Shown here piece after piece: positions 15,472-22,832 of a DNA stretch of 22,832 bases. Positions within the stretch are counted from its first letter, which is position 1; each line of letters starts with the position of its first letter. The notes beneath the pieces are model-generated. The model was not told the origin of the DNA, searched no databases, and saw only the letters and a program-made list of their open reading frames with translations. Origin of the DNA: Geochorda sp036562495. Lineage in GTDB: Bacteria > Bacillota > Limnochordia > Limnochordales > Geochordaceae. Made by a program: the position numbers and the translations under genes. The stretch lies in NCBI GenBank assembly GCA_036562495.1, contig DATCKA010000053.1, positions 1-22,832 of the forward strand, in the 5' to 3' direction.

Positions 15472-17324
15472 TGTCGCAGTTGCATGGGATGTCGCATCAG
15501 GCAGCGCCGCAGGCGCGAAGGGAGACGGTCCGCTTCGACCCGTCCCCGGTGCATCCGATCGACGTGGAGCCACAGGCCGACGAATTCGTCGCCGGGTGGG
15601 CGGGGTTCGCGGACGTCGTCCTGCGCGAGGTGACCCGACGGACTGGCGTCGTGACGGTGGCCATCGACGGCATGTGGGGCATCGACTGGGCCGACCTGGT
15701 CCGGCGCCTGTCTCGGCGGATCGAGGCGGCCGGCCTGGCCGTGCGCACGGTGACGACCCTCGAGGCGCTACGGCCGGCCGACGAGCTCTTCGCCCACTTC
15801 CACCGGTGGCTCGGCGACAACCCCGTCTTCGGCCGCGTCTGCGACCGGCCCCTGGACGACTACTTCGACTTGCAGCGCCTGGAGGGTCTGGTACGCGACG
15901 CGCTCGACGGGCTTCGCGGCCGCGACGGCGTCAGCGGATCGTCACCGGCCGTCTGTCTGGTGGCGGGGCCGGGGGCGTTGCGGCGCTGGGCTTCGATCGA
16001 GATCGACGTAGCGATCTACTGTGATCTCGGCCGGGAGACCATCGTCGCCCGCCAGATGGAGGGCCTGGCCAACATGGGCGACGATCGGGCGCGCTCGGCC
16101 TCGGAGAAGTACAAGATCGGCTACTACGTCGAGTGGCCCATCCAGGAGCGCCACAAGCGCGCGCTGCTCGTCGGGCCCGAGGCGCCCGTGCAACTCTACG
16201 TCGACTGCAACGACCCGGACCGGCCCAAGGTGCTGTCGAGGCGGCTGCTCTCGGCGGCCATCGAGCGCCTGGTGCAGCGGCCCTTCCGCTGCAAGCCCGT
16301 CTTCCTGCCGGGCGTCTGGGGCGGGCAGCGCATCAAGGAAGCCGCCCACCTCCCCGCCGACTGGCCCAACTGCGCCTGGGACTACGAGATCGTCGCGCCC
16401 GAAAACTCGGTGCTGCTACGCATCGGGCAGGAGACCGTCCACCTGCCGTTTCACCTGGTGGTCTGGTCGCAGGCCGAGGCGTTGCTGGGGCCCACCGTCC
16501 ACCGGTGGTTCGGCGAGTATTTCCCCATCCGCTTCAACTATGACGACACGATGGGCGGCTCCAATCTGAGCCTGCAGGTGCACCCGCACCACACCTACAT
16601 CCGGCAGCAGTTCAACGAGCCGCTGGCGCAGGACGAGAGCTACTACGTGGTGGAGCATCGTCCCGGCTCCAAGGTCTACCTGGGGTTCCGGGACGACATC
16701 CGGCCGGAGGAGTTCCGGGAGGCGGTGCGGCTGGCCGAGGAGCGGGCCGTGCCCTTCGACATCACCCGATTCGTCAACGCCTGGGAGGCCAGGCCGGGCG
16801 ACCTCTTCCTCATCCCTTCGGGCACGGTGCACTGCAGTGGCGCCGACAACCTGGTGCTGGAGATCAGCTCGACGCCGTACTGGTACACGTTCAAGATCTA
16901 CGACTACCTGCGGCCCGACCTCAACGGCAAGCCGAGGCCCATCAACTCGGAGCACGCGTGGCGAGTGCTCGACTTCACGCGGACGACCCGGTGGGTCAAG
17001 GAAAACCTCATTCAGTCGCCCCTGATGCTGCGGGCGGAGCCCGGAGGGCGCGAGTTGCTGCTGGGCAGCACCCCCATGACGTTCTACGGGGTCAACCGCC
17101 TCGAGGTCGAGGACGAGATGATCGACGACACCCGGGGCGGGGTGCTGGTGCTGGCCGTCACGGCGGGCGAGGGCGTGCTGGTCGTCTCCGAGCGGGACCC
17201 GGAGCGCGCCGCGGCCATCGCCTACCTAGAGGCCTACATCGTGCCGGCATCCTTCGGCCGGTTCCGGGTGCTTCGCCTGGGCGACCGGCCGTGCCACGTG
17301 GTGAAGGCGTATGTCAAGCAGTAG
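15471..17324 (+). CDS. Class I mannose-6-phosphate isomerase with N-terminal nucleotide-kinase-like domain
   Basis: The 617-residue protein is about twice the usual length of a short bacterial mannose-6-phosphate isomerase. Residues from about 278 (FLPGVWGGQRIKE) form the cupin isomerase: LSLQVHPHHTY (367-376) with predicted metal ligands Q369 and H371, QDESYYV (387-393) with E389, and IPSGTVHCSG (448-457) with H454. It should interconvert mannose-6-phosphate and fructose-6-phosphate. Residues 40-275 resemble a uridine-kinase-like P-loop fold, with VVTVAIDGMWGIDWADLVRRL at 60-80 where a Walker A would lie; the GKS/T is absent, so nucleotide binding is doubtful. The ATG at 15471 overlaps the previous TGA (TGATG) and AGGAGGGG lies at 15453-15460; GTG 15468 is possible. 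It feeds freed mannose into glycolysis together with the downstream kinase. Confidence 0.85.
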   Translation: MSQLHGMSHQAAPQARRETVRFDPSPVHPIDVEPQADEFVAGWAGFADVVLREVTRRTGVVTVAIDGMWGIDWADLVRRLSRRIEAAGLAVRTVTTLEALRPADELFAHFHRWLGDNPVFGRVCDRPLDDYFDLQRLEGLVRDALDGLRGRDGVSGSSPAVCLVAGPGALRRWASIEIDVAIYCDLGRETIVARQMEGLANMGDDRARSASEKYKIGYYVEWPIQERHKRALLVGPEAPVQLYVDCNDPDRPKVLSRRLLSAAIERLVQRPFRCKPVFLPGVWGGQRIKEAAHLPADWPNCAWDYEIVAPENSVLLRIGQETVHLPFHLVVWSQAEALLGPTVHRWFGEYFPIRFNYDDTMGGSNLSLQVHPHHTYIRQQFNEPLAQDESYYVVEHRPGSKVYLGFRDDIRPEEFREAVRLAEERAVPFDITRFVNAWEARPGDLFLIPSGTVHCSGADNLVLEISSTPYWYTFKIYDYLRPDLNGKPRPINSEHAWRVLDFTRTTRWVKENLIQSPLMLRAEPGGRELLLGSTPMTFYGVNRLEVEDEMIDDTRGGVLVLAVTAGEGVLVVSERDPERAAAIAYLEAYIVPASFGRFRVLRLGDRPCHVVKAYVKQ

Positions 17325-18312
17325 CGTCGCCCGCATGCCTGCCGGCCAGGCCGGGACGCAGGGCGAGACGCCATGGGTCGTCATCGGCCTCGACGTCGGC
17401 GGCAGCCGGCTCAAGGGGGCGCTGTTGCGGTCGGACGGCACGCTCGTGGGCGATGTGCGGCAGGCCGACGCCCGCAGCGGCGAACCGAAGGAGGTCGTCC
17501 TGTCGACCTTCACGGGGATGATCCAGAGCCTGATGGCCGGCGCCGGCGACATGCAGGTGGCCGGGATCGGGATTGCGATGCCGGGGCCCTTCGACTACGA
17601 ACGGGGCATCAGCTACATCCGCGGCCTGGGCAAGTACGAGGCATTGTACGGCATCAACGTCGGGGAGGCCCTGCGCGACCGGCTGGGGCTCGACAGGTCG
17701 TTTCCCGTCCGATTCCTCAACGACGCCGAAGCCTTCGCCCGGGGCGAGTGGCGCTTCGGGGCGGCGAGAGGTCGGCGGAGAGTCATGGTGCTCACGTTTG
17801 GGACCGGATGCGGGTCGGCCTTCCTAGCAGACGGCAAGGTGCTTCGCGGGGGCCCGGGCGTGCCGCCGGACGGGTACGTGTACGGCATCCCGTTTAGGGG
17901 CGCCACCATCGACGACTGGCTGTCGGCGCGGGGCATCCTGCGGCTGTGGCAGGGTCGGAGAGGCGGCGGGGCCCAGGTGCCGGCCGGGGTGCAGGTCAAG
18001 GACCTGGCGGCCAGAGCGGAAGCGGGGGACGCCGAGGCCAGAGCGCTGTTCCGGGAGTTCGGGTGGATGGCCGGCGAGGCGCTCCGGCCCATCGCGGCCG
18101 CCTTCCAGCCGGACTGCATCGTCATCGGGGGCGGGATCAGCAAGGGGTACGCGCTCTTCGGGCCTCAGCTGGTCGAGGCGCTCGGCGAGTGGGGCGCCGT
18201 GGTGACACCGGCGACGCACCCCGACGAGGCGGCGGTGCTGGGAGCGGCGACGCTGGTGCTGGAGCTGGCGAGCAGCCGGCCGAGCGTGCGACGCCCCATC
18301 GGGCGGGGCTGA
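17311..18312 (+). CDS. ROK-family sugar kinase lacking the zinc motif
   Basis: The 333-residue product has the ROK/ASKHA core: phosphate loop VVIGLDVGGSRLKGALL (23-39), FLNDAEAFARGEW with the predicted catalytic Asp, LTFGTGCGSAFLADGK, and IVIGGGISKGY near the end. There is no helix-turn-helix, so it is a kinase-type member. The usual ExGH sugar-contact motif and the CxCGxxGCxE zinc motif are absent; the segment there reads DGYVYGIPFRGATIDDWLSARG. LTFGTGCGSA recalls polyphosphate glucomannokinases, which also lack the zinc motif, but that is only local. It probably phosphorylates the hexose released by the glycosidases, mannose being the natural guess beside a mannose-6-phosphate isomerase. 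The ATG at 17311 overlaps the previous gene by 14 nt and has GAAGG close upstream; ATG 17335 is an alternative without a ribosome binding site. Confidence 0.85.
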   Translation: MSSSSVARMPAGQAGTQGETPWVVIGLDVGGSRLKGALLRSDGTLVGDVRQADARSGEPKEVVLSTFTGMIQSLMAGAGDMQVAGIGIAMPGPFDYERGISYIRGLGKYEALYGINVGEALRDRLGLDRSFPVRFLNDAEAFARGEWRFGAARGRRRVMVLTFGTGCGSAFLADGKVLRGGPGVPPDGYVYGIPFRGATIDDWLSARGILRLWQGRRGGGAQVPAGVQVKDLAARAEAGDAEARALFREFGWMAGEALRPIAAAFQPDCIVIGGGISKGYALFGPQLVEALGEWGAVVTPATHPDEAAVLGAATLVLELASSRPSVRRPIGRG

Positions 18313-18320
18313 GAACGACA

Positions 18321-18375
18321 GGTGGGAGGCTCGAGGGGGCGACGCCCGGTGCGCCACCCGCATCCGCCTCCCACC
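18321..18375. terminator. Inverted repeat between convergent genes, likely bidirectional terminator
   Basis: GGTGGGAGGC (18321-18330) is perfectly complementary to GCCTCCCACC (18366-18375), with a 35-nt loop that can form its own small GGGC/GCCC stem. It lies in the 121-nt gap between the end of the mannoside operon and the end of the convergent ABC permease gene. Neither side has a good U-tract, so it may act with Rho or as an mRNA 3'-end stabiliser. Confidence 0.5.
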
Positions 18376-18433
18376 CTCCTCGCTCCCACGGTGCCTCGCA
18401 GTCGCCTCCCCGCAGCCGCCCTCTCGACCCCGC

Positions 18434-19202
18434 TCAGGCGAAGTCGGCTCGCCGCACGTAGGCCAGCGAGTAGACGAAGCCCGCCACCCACACGGCCGCA
18501 CAGGCCAGCGCCACCGTCCACCCCACCGGCAGGCCTATCCACGTGACCTGCGAGGCCAGCGCCGACCCGCTGCCCACCACGCTAGGCTCCAAGGCCTCCA
18601 AGGCGAGCTGGGCAGCCAGCGTCGGGGCCGTGGAGGGCAGCACGCTGTTGTAGCGGGAGTCGATCCCCATGAAAGCCGTCACCGCCATCACGACTGCCCA
18701 CGAAGCCCCCAGCATCGGGTTGCGGGAGCCCAGGGTGAGCGCCACCGGGATGGCGCTGGTGGCGTAGAGGGCCAGTGCCCCCACCGCGTGCGCCGCCAGG
18801 CTCGCCAGCGCCATGCGCCAGGGCATGGCGTCCGGCCCCACCAGCACGAGCGTCACGAGAGTCGTCACCCCCCACGAGCCCACCAGGATGCCGAGCCCGA
18901 GCAAGGCCAGCACCACCCACTTGGCACCGAGCCACGCCGGCCGGGGCAGGCCCGAGACCAGCAGGTTGGGCAGCGTGCGGTCCGCATACTCCCGTCCGAA
19001 GAGCATGGACCCGATGATGGCCGCGCCCGCAGGCCCCTCCATCAGCATGACCGTCAGCAGGGCCTGCATCAGCAACGTCTGTGCCGTCGGCTCGAAGTAC
19101 CCGGCTTTGGCCCGGTACCACATCGTCACCGTGATGAGGCCCGGGAAGAGCGCCCCTATGAGGGCGAGCGTCAGGATGCTGTGGCGGCGAAGCTTCAAGA
19201 GC

Positions 19203-19225
<23 letters not shown>
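18434..19225 (-). CDS. ABC-2-type transporter permease
   Basis: A 263-residue hydrophobic protein opening with TALIGAELLKLRRHSILTLALIGALFPGL, the typical start of ABC-2 permeases of the bacitracin/lantibiotic-immunity type, where a cytoplasmic helix precedes the first membrane segment. About six membrane segments can be drawn, roughly at 17-35, 50-72, 104-130, 140-165, 170-190 and 230-255, with the conserved FGREYADRTLPNLLVSGLPR loop at about 75-95. It overlaps the ATPase gene by 23 nt, so the two are translationally coupled and form one exporter. Substrates of such pairs include peptides and antibiotics; the cargo here is unknown. The ATG at 19225 is the natural family start. Confidence 0.9.
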
Positions 19226-20234
<1,009 letters not shown>

Positions 20235-20385
20235 GGGGCCACGCCCTCCTCTCGTGGGGTCGGGCTCGATGCGGGCGGCCGGCCCGCCCAGGTTGGCTTC
20301 GCCGGGGCGGCCTGAGCATCGCGCCCGTCGAGGCCATCGTAGAGGGCAGGCGTGATCGGCCCCATGCCAAATGGTGACGAATCTC

Positions 20386-21375
20386 TTAAACCCTCGACGG
20401 CCCTTCGTCGTACCCGTCCGGCAGGCGCACCCGAAAGACGGTGCGGCGGGCCGATGGGTCGCTCTCGACCTCGGCCCGGCCCCCGTGCGCCTCGGCCAGC
20501 ATGCGTACGATGGCGAGCCCCAGCCCGGTGCCCTTGCTCGAACGGCCGCGAAAGCCGCGTTCGAAGACCATCGCGAGGTCCTCGGGCGGGATGGGATCGC
20601 CGTCGTTGAACACCTCCAGGCACCAGGCGCGGGCGGTGGCGCCGGGGCCGCCGGCGGCGTCATCCGGGTCGGCAGGGCGCAGCCGGACGGCGATCTCGTG
20701 GACAGGGCCGGCGTGGTGCAGGGCGTTTTCGAGCAGGTTGCCCACGATGCGAGAAACGGCCGTGGGATCGGCGAGCGCGGGCGCCGGTTGCGGAGGCAGC
20801 TCCAAGGTGAAGCGGATGGCCCGCTCCTCCAGCGTCGCCCGAAACGGCTCGCATGCCCGGCGTACCGCCTCGGCCAGGTCCGTCGGCTCGGGCCGGATGA
20901 CCCCGTCGCCCGCCTCGAGACGCGTCAGCAGGAGCAGGTCGTCCACCAGGCGGGCGAGTTGAGCGGCGCGGGTAGCCACGACGTCGAGGTGGCGGGCCGG
21001 GTCCCGGCTGGCGCCCGTGCGCAGGGCCTCGACGTACCCGATGATGGAGGTGAGCGGCGTGCGCAGGTCGTGGGAGAGGTCGGCCAAAAGGCGGCGGTAG
21101 GCCTCGTCACGGCGCAGCCGCTCGATGCCGCTCTCCTCCAGGCGACGGGCCAGTTCGTTGAGGGCTGCAGCGAGGTGGCGGGCCGGGGGCGGGGCGTCGG
21201 GTTCGTGGAAGGCGCGGGCGGAGAGCTGGCCGGCCGCCAGCCGCTCCACCACCGCCCGGGCGTCATCGACCGCCCGGGCGAGGGCACGAGCACGGCGGTA
21301 GGCCCACAGCGCCCATGCGGCCGCTGCGACCGCCAGCACGGCCAGGGCCACCTCCGCCGACTGCCAGCCGCCCAT
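20386..21375 (-). CDS. Small membrane sensor histidine kinase
   Basis: About 329 residues: a single membrane segment near residues 7-26 (ALAVLAVAAAAWALWAY) with almost nothing outside, a HAMP-like or linker stretch to about 90, the HisKA dimerisation helix LLADLSHDLRTPLTSIIGYVEAL with phospho-acceptor His near 102, and the ATPase domain with N-box NLLENALHHA, VFNDGDPIPPEDL, VFERGFRG and GTGLGLAIVRMLAEAHGG. Without an extracellular domain it probably senses within the membrane or through a partner. The downstream ABC exporter resembles transporters that work with BceS-type kinases, though BceS has two membrane segments. No response regulator gene is adjacent. ATG 21375 follows GGGAG by 5 nt; ATG 21393 is an in-frame alternative. 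Confidence 0.88.
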   Translation of the reverse strand: MGGWQSAEVALAVLAVAAAAWALWAYRRARALARAVDDARAVVERLAAGQLSARAFHEPDAPPPARHLAAALNELARRLEESGIERLRRDEAYRRLLADLSHDLRTPLTSIIGYVEALRTGASRDPARHLDVVATRAAQLARLVDDLLLLTRLEAGDGVIRPEPTDLAEAVRRACEPFRATLEERAIRFTLELPPQPAPALADPTAVSRIVGNLLENALHHAGPVHEIAVRLRPADPDDAAGGPGATARAWCLEVFNDGDPIPPEDLAMVFERGFRGRSSKGTGLGLAIVRMLAEAHGGRAEVESDPSARRTVFRVRLPDGYDEGPSRV

Positions 21376-21393
21376 CGCATCTCCCGCCGTCAT

Positions 21394-21606
21394 GCGCCCC
21401 GCATCCCCATCGCCACGCCGTCCACCTCGCTCACCGGCGTCCTGTGATGGGCCGGTCTCGATCTATCCAAATGTTACCTGACCCCCGTCGCGACCGCATC
21501 CATTCCCTTCCCCGGCTCAAGGCACACCCCCCTCCCGGCCGACCACCAGGATAGGAGCGTGGTCATCCGGGCGGGGTGGGGCAACGAAGCGAGAGGGAGC
21601 CCGCCG
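21394..21606. other. Divergent intergenic region
   Basis: This 213-nt gap separates the histidine kinase gene (minus) from the DUF4015 gene (plus). It must carry both promoters. The only AT-rich patch is around 21461-21482 (ATCTATCCAAATGTTACC), but I could not fit confident -35/-10 pairs on either strand. Confidence 0.4.
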
Positions 21607-22832
21607 ATGACCGCGATGCCGGCTCGCCGCAGCCCACGACGCCTCTGCCGGGGGGAGGCCACCCTTAAATCGGCCGCCGGACTCGCCGCCGGCGCAAGTC
21701 GCGCCATCCGTGCGGCGGCCGTCGCCGGGCCCCTCCTGTTGCTGGCCGCCCTTCCGGTACCGGCGATGGCCGATGACGTGACGACCCCGTACGGCCCGTG
21801 GCTGCTCCCTCCCTCGCCGCCCAGCGTGCAGATCGCCCCTCCCCCGGCGCTCGAGGCCGGGCCTGGCCCTCTCCCGGTGCACCAAGCGTCACCGCCTGTC
21901 CCCGTGCTGCGGGGCCTCTACCTCCCTGCCGGCCGCCTGTTGCGGGGCCCGGCCCCTCACGAGTGGGAGGCCTGGCGCCTGGCCGGCCTCAACGCCGTCG
22001 TGGTCGACCTCAAGAACGACGAAGGCTGGGTCCTGGCCCCCCTGGATGTGCCCGAGGTGACGGCCTGGCGGACACGCTGGTCACCCGGGGTAGATCTCGC
22101 CAAGCTCATCGCAACGGCGCAGACAGCCGGCTTCCAGGTGGTGGTCCGCATCGTCGCTCTCAAGGATAGCCGCGCCGTGCGGGCACGGCCCGACCTCGCC
22201 CTTCACGACCTGGAGGGCGAGGTGTGGCGGGATGCCAGCGGCCAGACCTGGCTCGACCCTCGCCATCCGGAGGTGCGCCAGTACATCGCATCCCTGGCTC
22301 GAGCGGCAGCGGCGATGGGGTTCGCGGAGGTGCACCTCGACTACATCCGCCTGCCCAGCGAGGGCGCGCTCCATCGGCTCGACTGGTCCCCCTCCGTCTC
22401 CAGGGCCGACGCCGTGGCCGCCCTCGTCGCGGAGGTGGCGGACGCCCTCGAGCCCACCGGCACCCCGCTGTCGGTGGCCATCTTCGGCCAGAGCTGCGTC
22501 GTGCCGGGCGACATGGGCATCGGCCAGCAGTGCGAGACCCTGGCCGAGCACGCCCCCGTGCTATCCCCCATGGCCTACCCCTCGCACTACGCGCTCGGCG
22601 CCTTCGGGCTGCGGATGCCCGAACGAGAGCCCGGCCTGACGGTGAGCCGCACGCTCCAGGCGACCGCTCGCCGGGTCGGGATCGAGCGGGTGCGCCCGTG
22701 GCTGCAGGCGTTCAGCTTGCGGGTCCGCTACGGCGCCGCCGAGCTGGCTGCGCAGATCCAGGCGGCCGAGACGGCCGGCACGGCGGGCTGGCTGCTTTGG
22801 AACCCCCGGGGGGTCTACCCCAACCTGCAGGC
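21607..22832 (+). CDS. Secreted DUF4015-type putative glycoside hydrolase (partial)
   Basis: 408 residues are visible with no stop before the window edge; the family usually ends soon after the last motif seen (GWLLWNPRGVYPNLQ), so only a short tail is missing. A long basic N-terminus and a hydrophobic stretch (AAAVAGPLLLLAALPVPAMA, about 36-55) make a signal peptide cleaved near residue 55, followed by a Pro-rich linker to about 98. The catalytic-type TIM-barrel region shows RGLYLPAG, LNAVVVDLKNDEGWV (128-142) and VHLDYIRLPSEG (242-253), hallmarks of the DUF4015 putative glycoside hydrolase family. Its biochemical activity is not established. GAGAGGGAG 7 nt before the ATG supports the start. 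It is transcribed divergently from the histidine kinase and I see no tie to the mannoside operon. Confidence 0.85.
   Translation, partial: MTAMPARRSPRRLCRGEATLKSAAGLAAGASRAIRAAAVAGPLLLLAALPVPAMADDVTTPYGPWLLPPSPPSVQIAPPPALEAGPGPLPVHQASPPVPVLRGLYLPAGRLLRGPAPHEWEAWRLAGLNAVVVDLKNDEGWVLAPLDVPEVTAWRTRWSPGVDLAKLIATAQTAGFQVVVRIVALKDSRAVRARPDLALHDLEGEVWRDASGQTWLDPRHPEVRQYIASLARAAAAMGFAEVHLDYIRLPSEGALHRLDWSPSVSRADAVAALVAEVADALEPTGTPLSVAIFGQSCVVPGDMGIGQQCETLAEHAPVLSPMAYPSHYALGAFGLRMPEREPGLTVSRTLQATARRVGIERVRPWLQAFSLRVRYGAAELAAQIQAAETAGTAGWLLWNPRGVYPNLQ

Noticed and set aside
20235..20663. Upstream extension of the ABC ATPase frame into the histidine kinase gene
   Set aside because: The region is the kinase read in another frame plus an intergenic gap; the ATPase domain begins just after TTG 20234, which has GAGGAGGG upstream.

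Overview
The window is about 22.8 kb of very GC-rich bacterial DNA (roughly 70% by eye). It is densely coded, with strong GGAGG-type ribosome binding sites, GTG and TTG starts, and sigma-A-like promoters confined to the few AT-rich patches. The gene families (CUT1 sugar ABC transporter, ROK and DeoR regulators, AgaS/LacD-type sugar enzymes, bacitracin-type ABC exporter with a small histidine kinase, secreted DUF4015 protein) fit a high-GC Bacillota, for example a Limnochordia-like thermophile. That placement is inference; no rRNA or marker gene is present.

Region 1 (1-2400) is a divergent sugar-phosphate module. An AgaS-type SIS isomerase/deaminase (minus, cut by the window edge) faces a DeoR-family regulator (plus), which is followed by a class I aldolase of the LacD/YihT type. 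Two well-spaced promoters lie back to back between the divergent genes, with a short direct repeat between their -35 boxes. A degenerate 19-bp tandem repeat covers the end of the regulator gene and the aldolase leader.

Region 2 (2400-18312) is a nine-gene, same-strand operon that looks like an alpha-mannoside utilisation locus. It holds, in order, a ROK repressor, a cytoplasmic GH38 alpha-mannosidase-like enzyme, a sugar-binding protein, two permeases (no ATPase), a six-hairpin glycosidase, a second GH38 enzyme with a signal peptide, a long mannose-6-phosphate isomerase with an extra N-terminal domain, and an unusual ROK kinase. The genes are tightly packed, several overlapping; the gaps around the binding-protein gene are larger, and the downstream one holds a strong hairpin. 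The proposed flow is extracellular trimming by the secreted GH38, import by the CUT1 transporter using an ATPase encoded elsewhere, cytoplasmic hydrolysis by the other glycosidases, phosphorylation of the freed sugar by the ROK kinase, and isomerisation to fructose-6-phosphate. The promoter region carries a perfect 6-3-6 palindrome just before the repressor start codon, suggesting autoregulation.

Region 3 (18313-21393, minus strand) converges on the operon across a large inverted repeat. It encodes a sensor histidine kinase with a single membrane segment, an ABC ATPase and an ABC-2-type permease. No response regulator is beside the kinase.

Region 4 (21607-22832) is a secreted DUF4015-type putative glycoside hydrolase, cut just before its end. 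I saw no tRNA, rRNA, CRISPR array, insertion sequence or phage gene.
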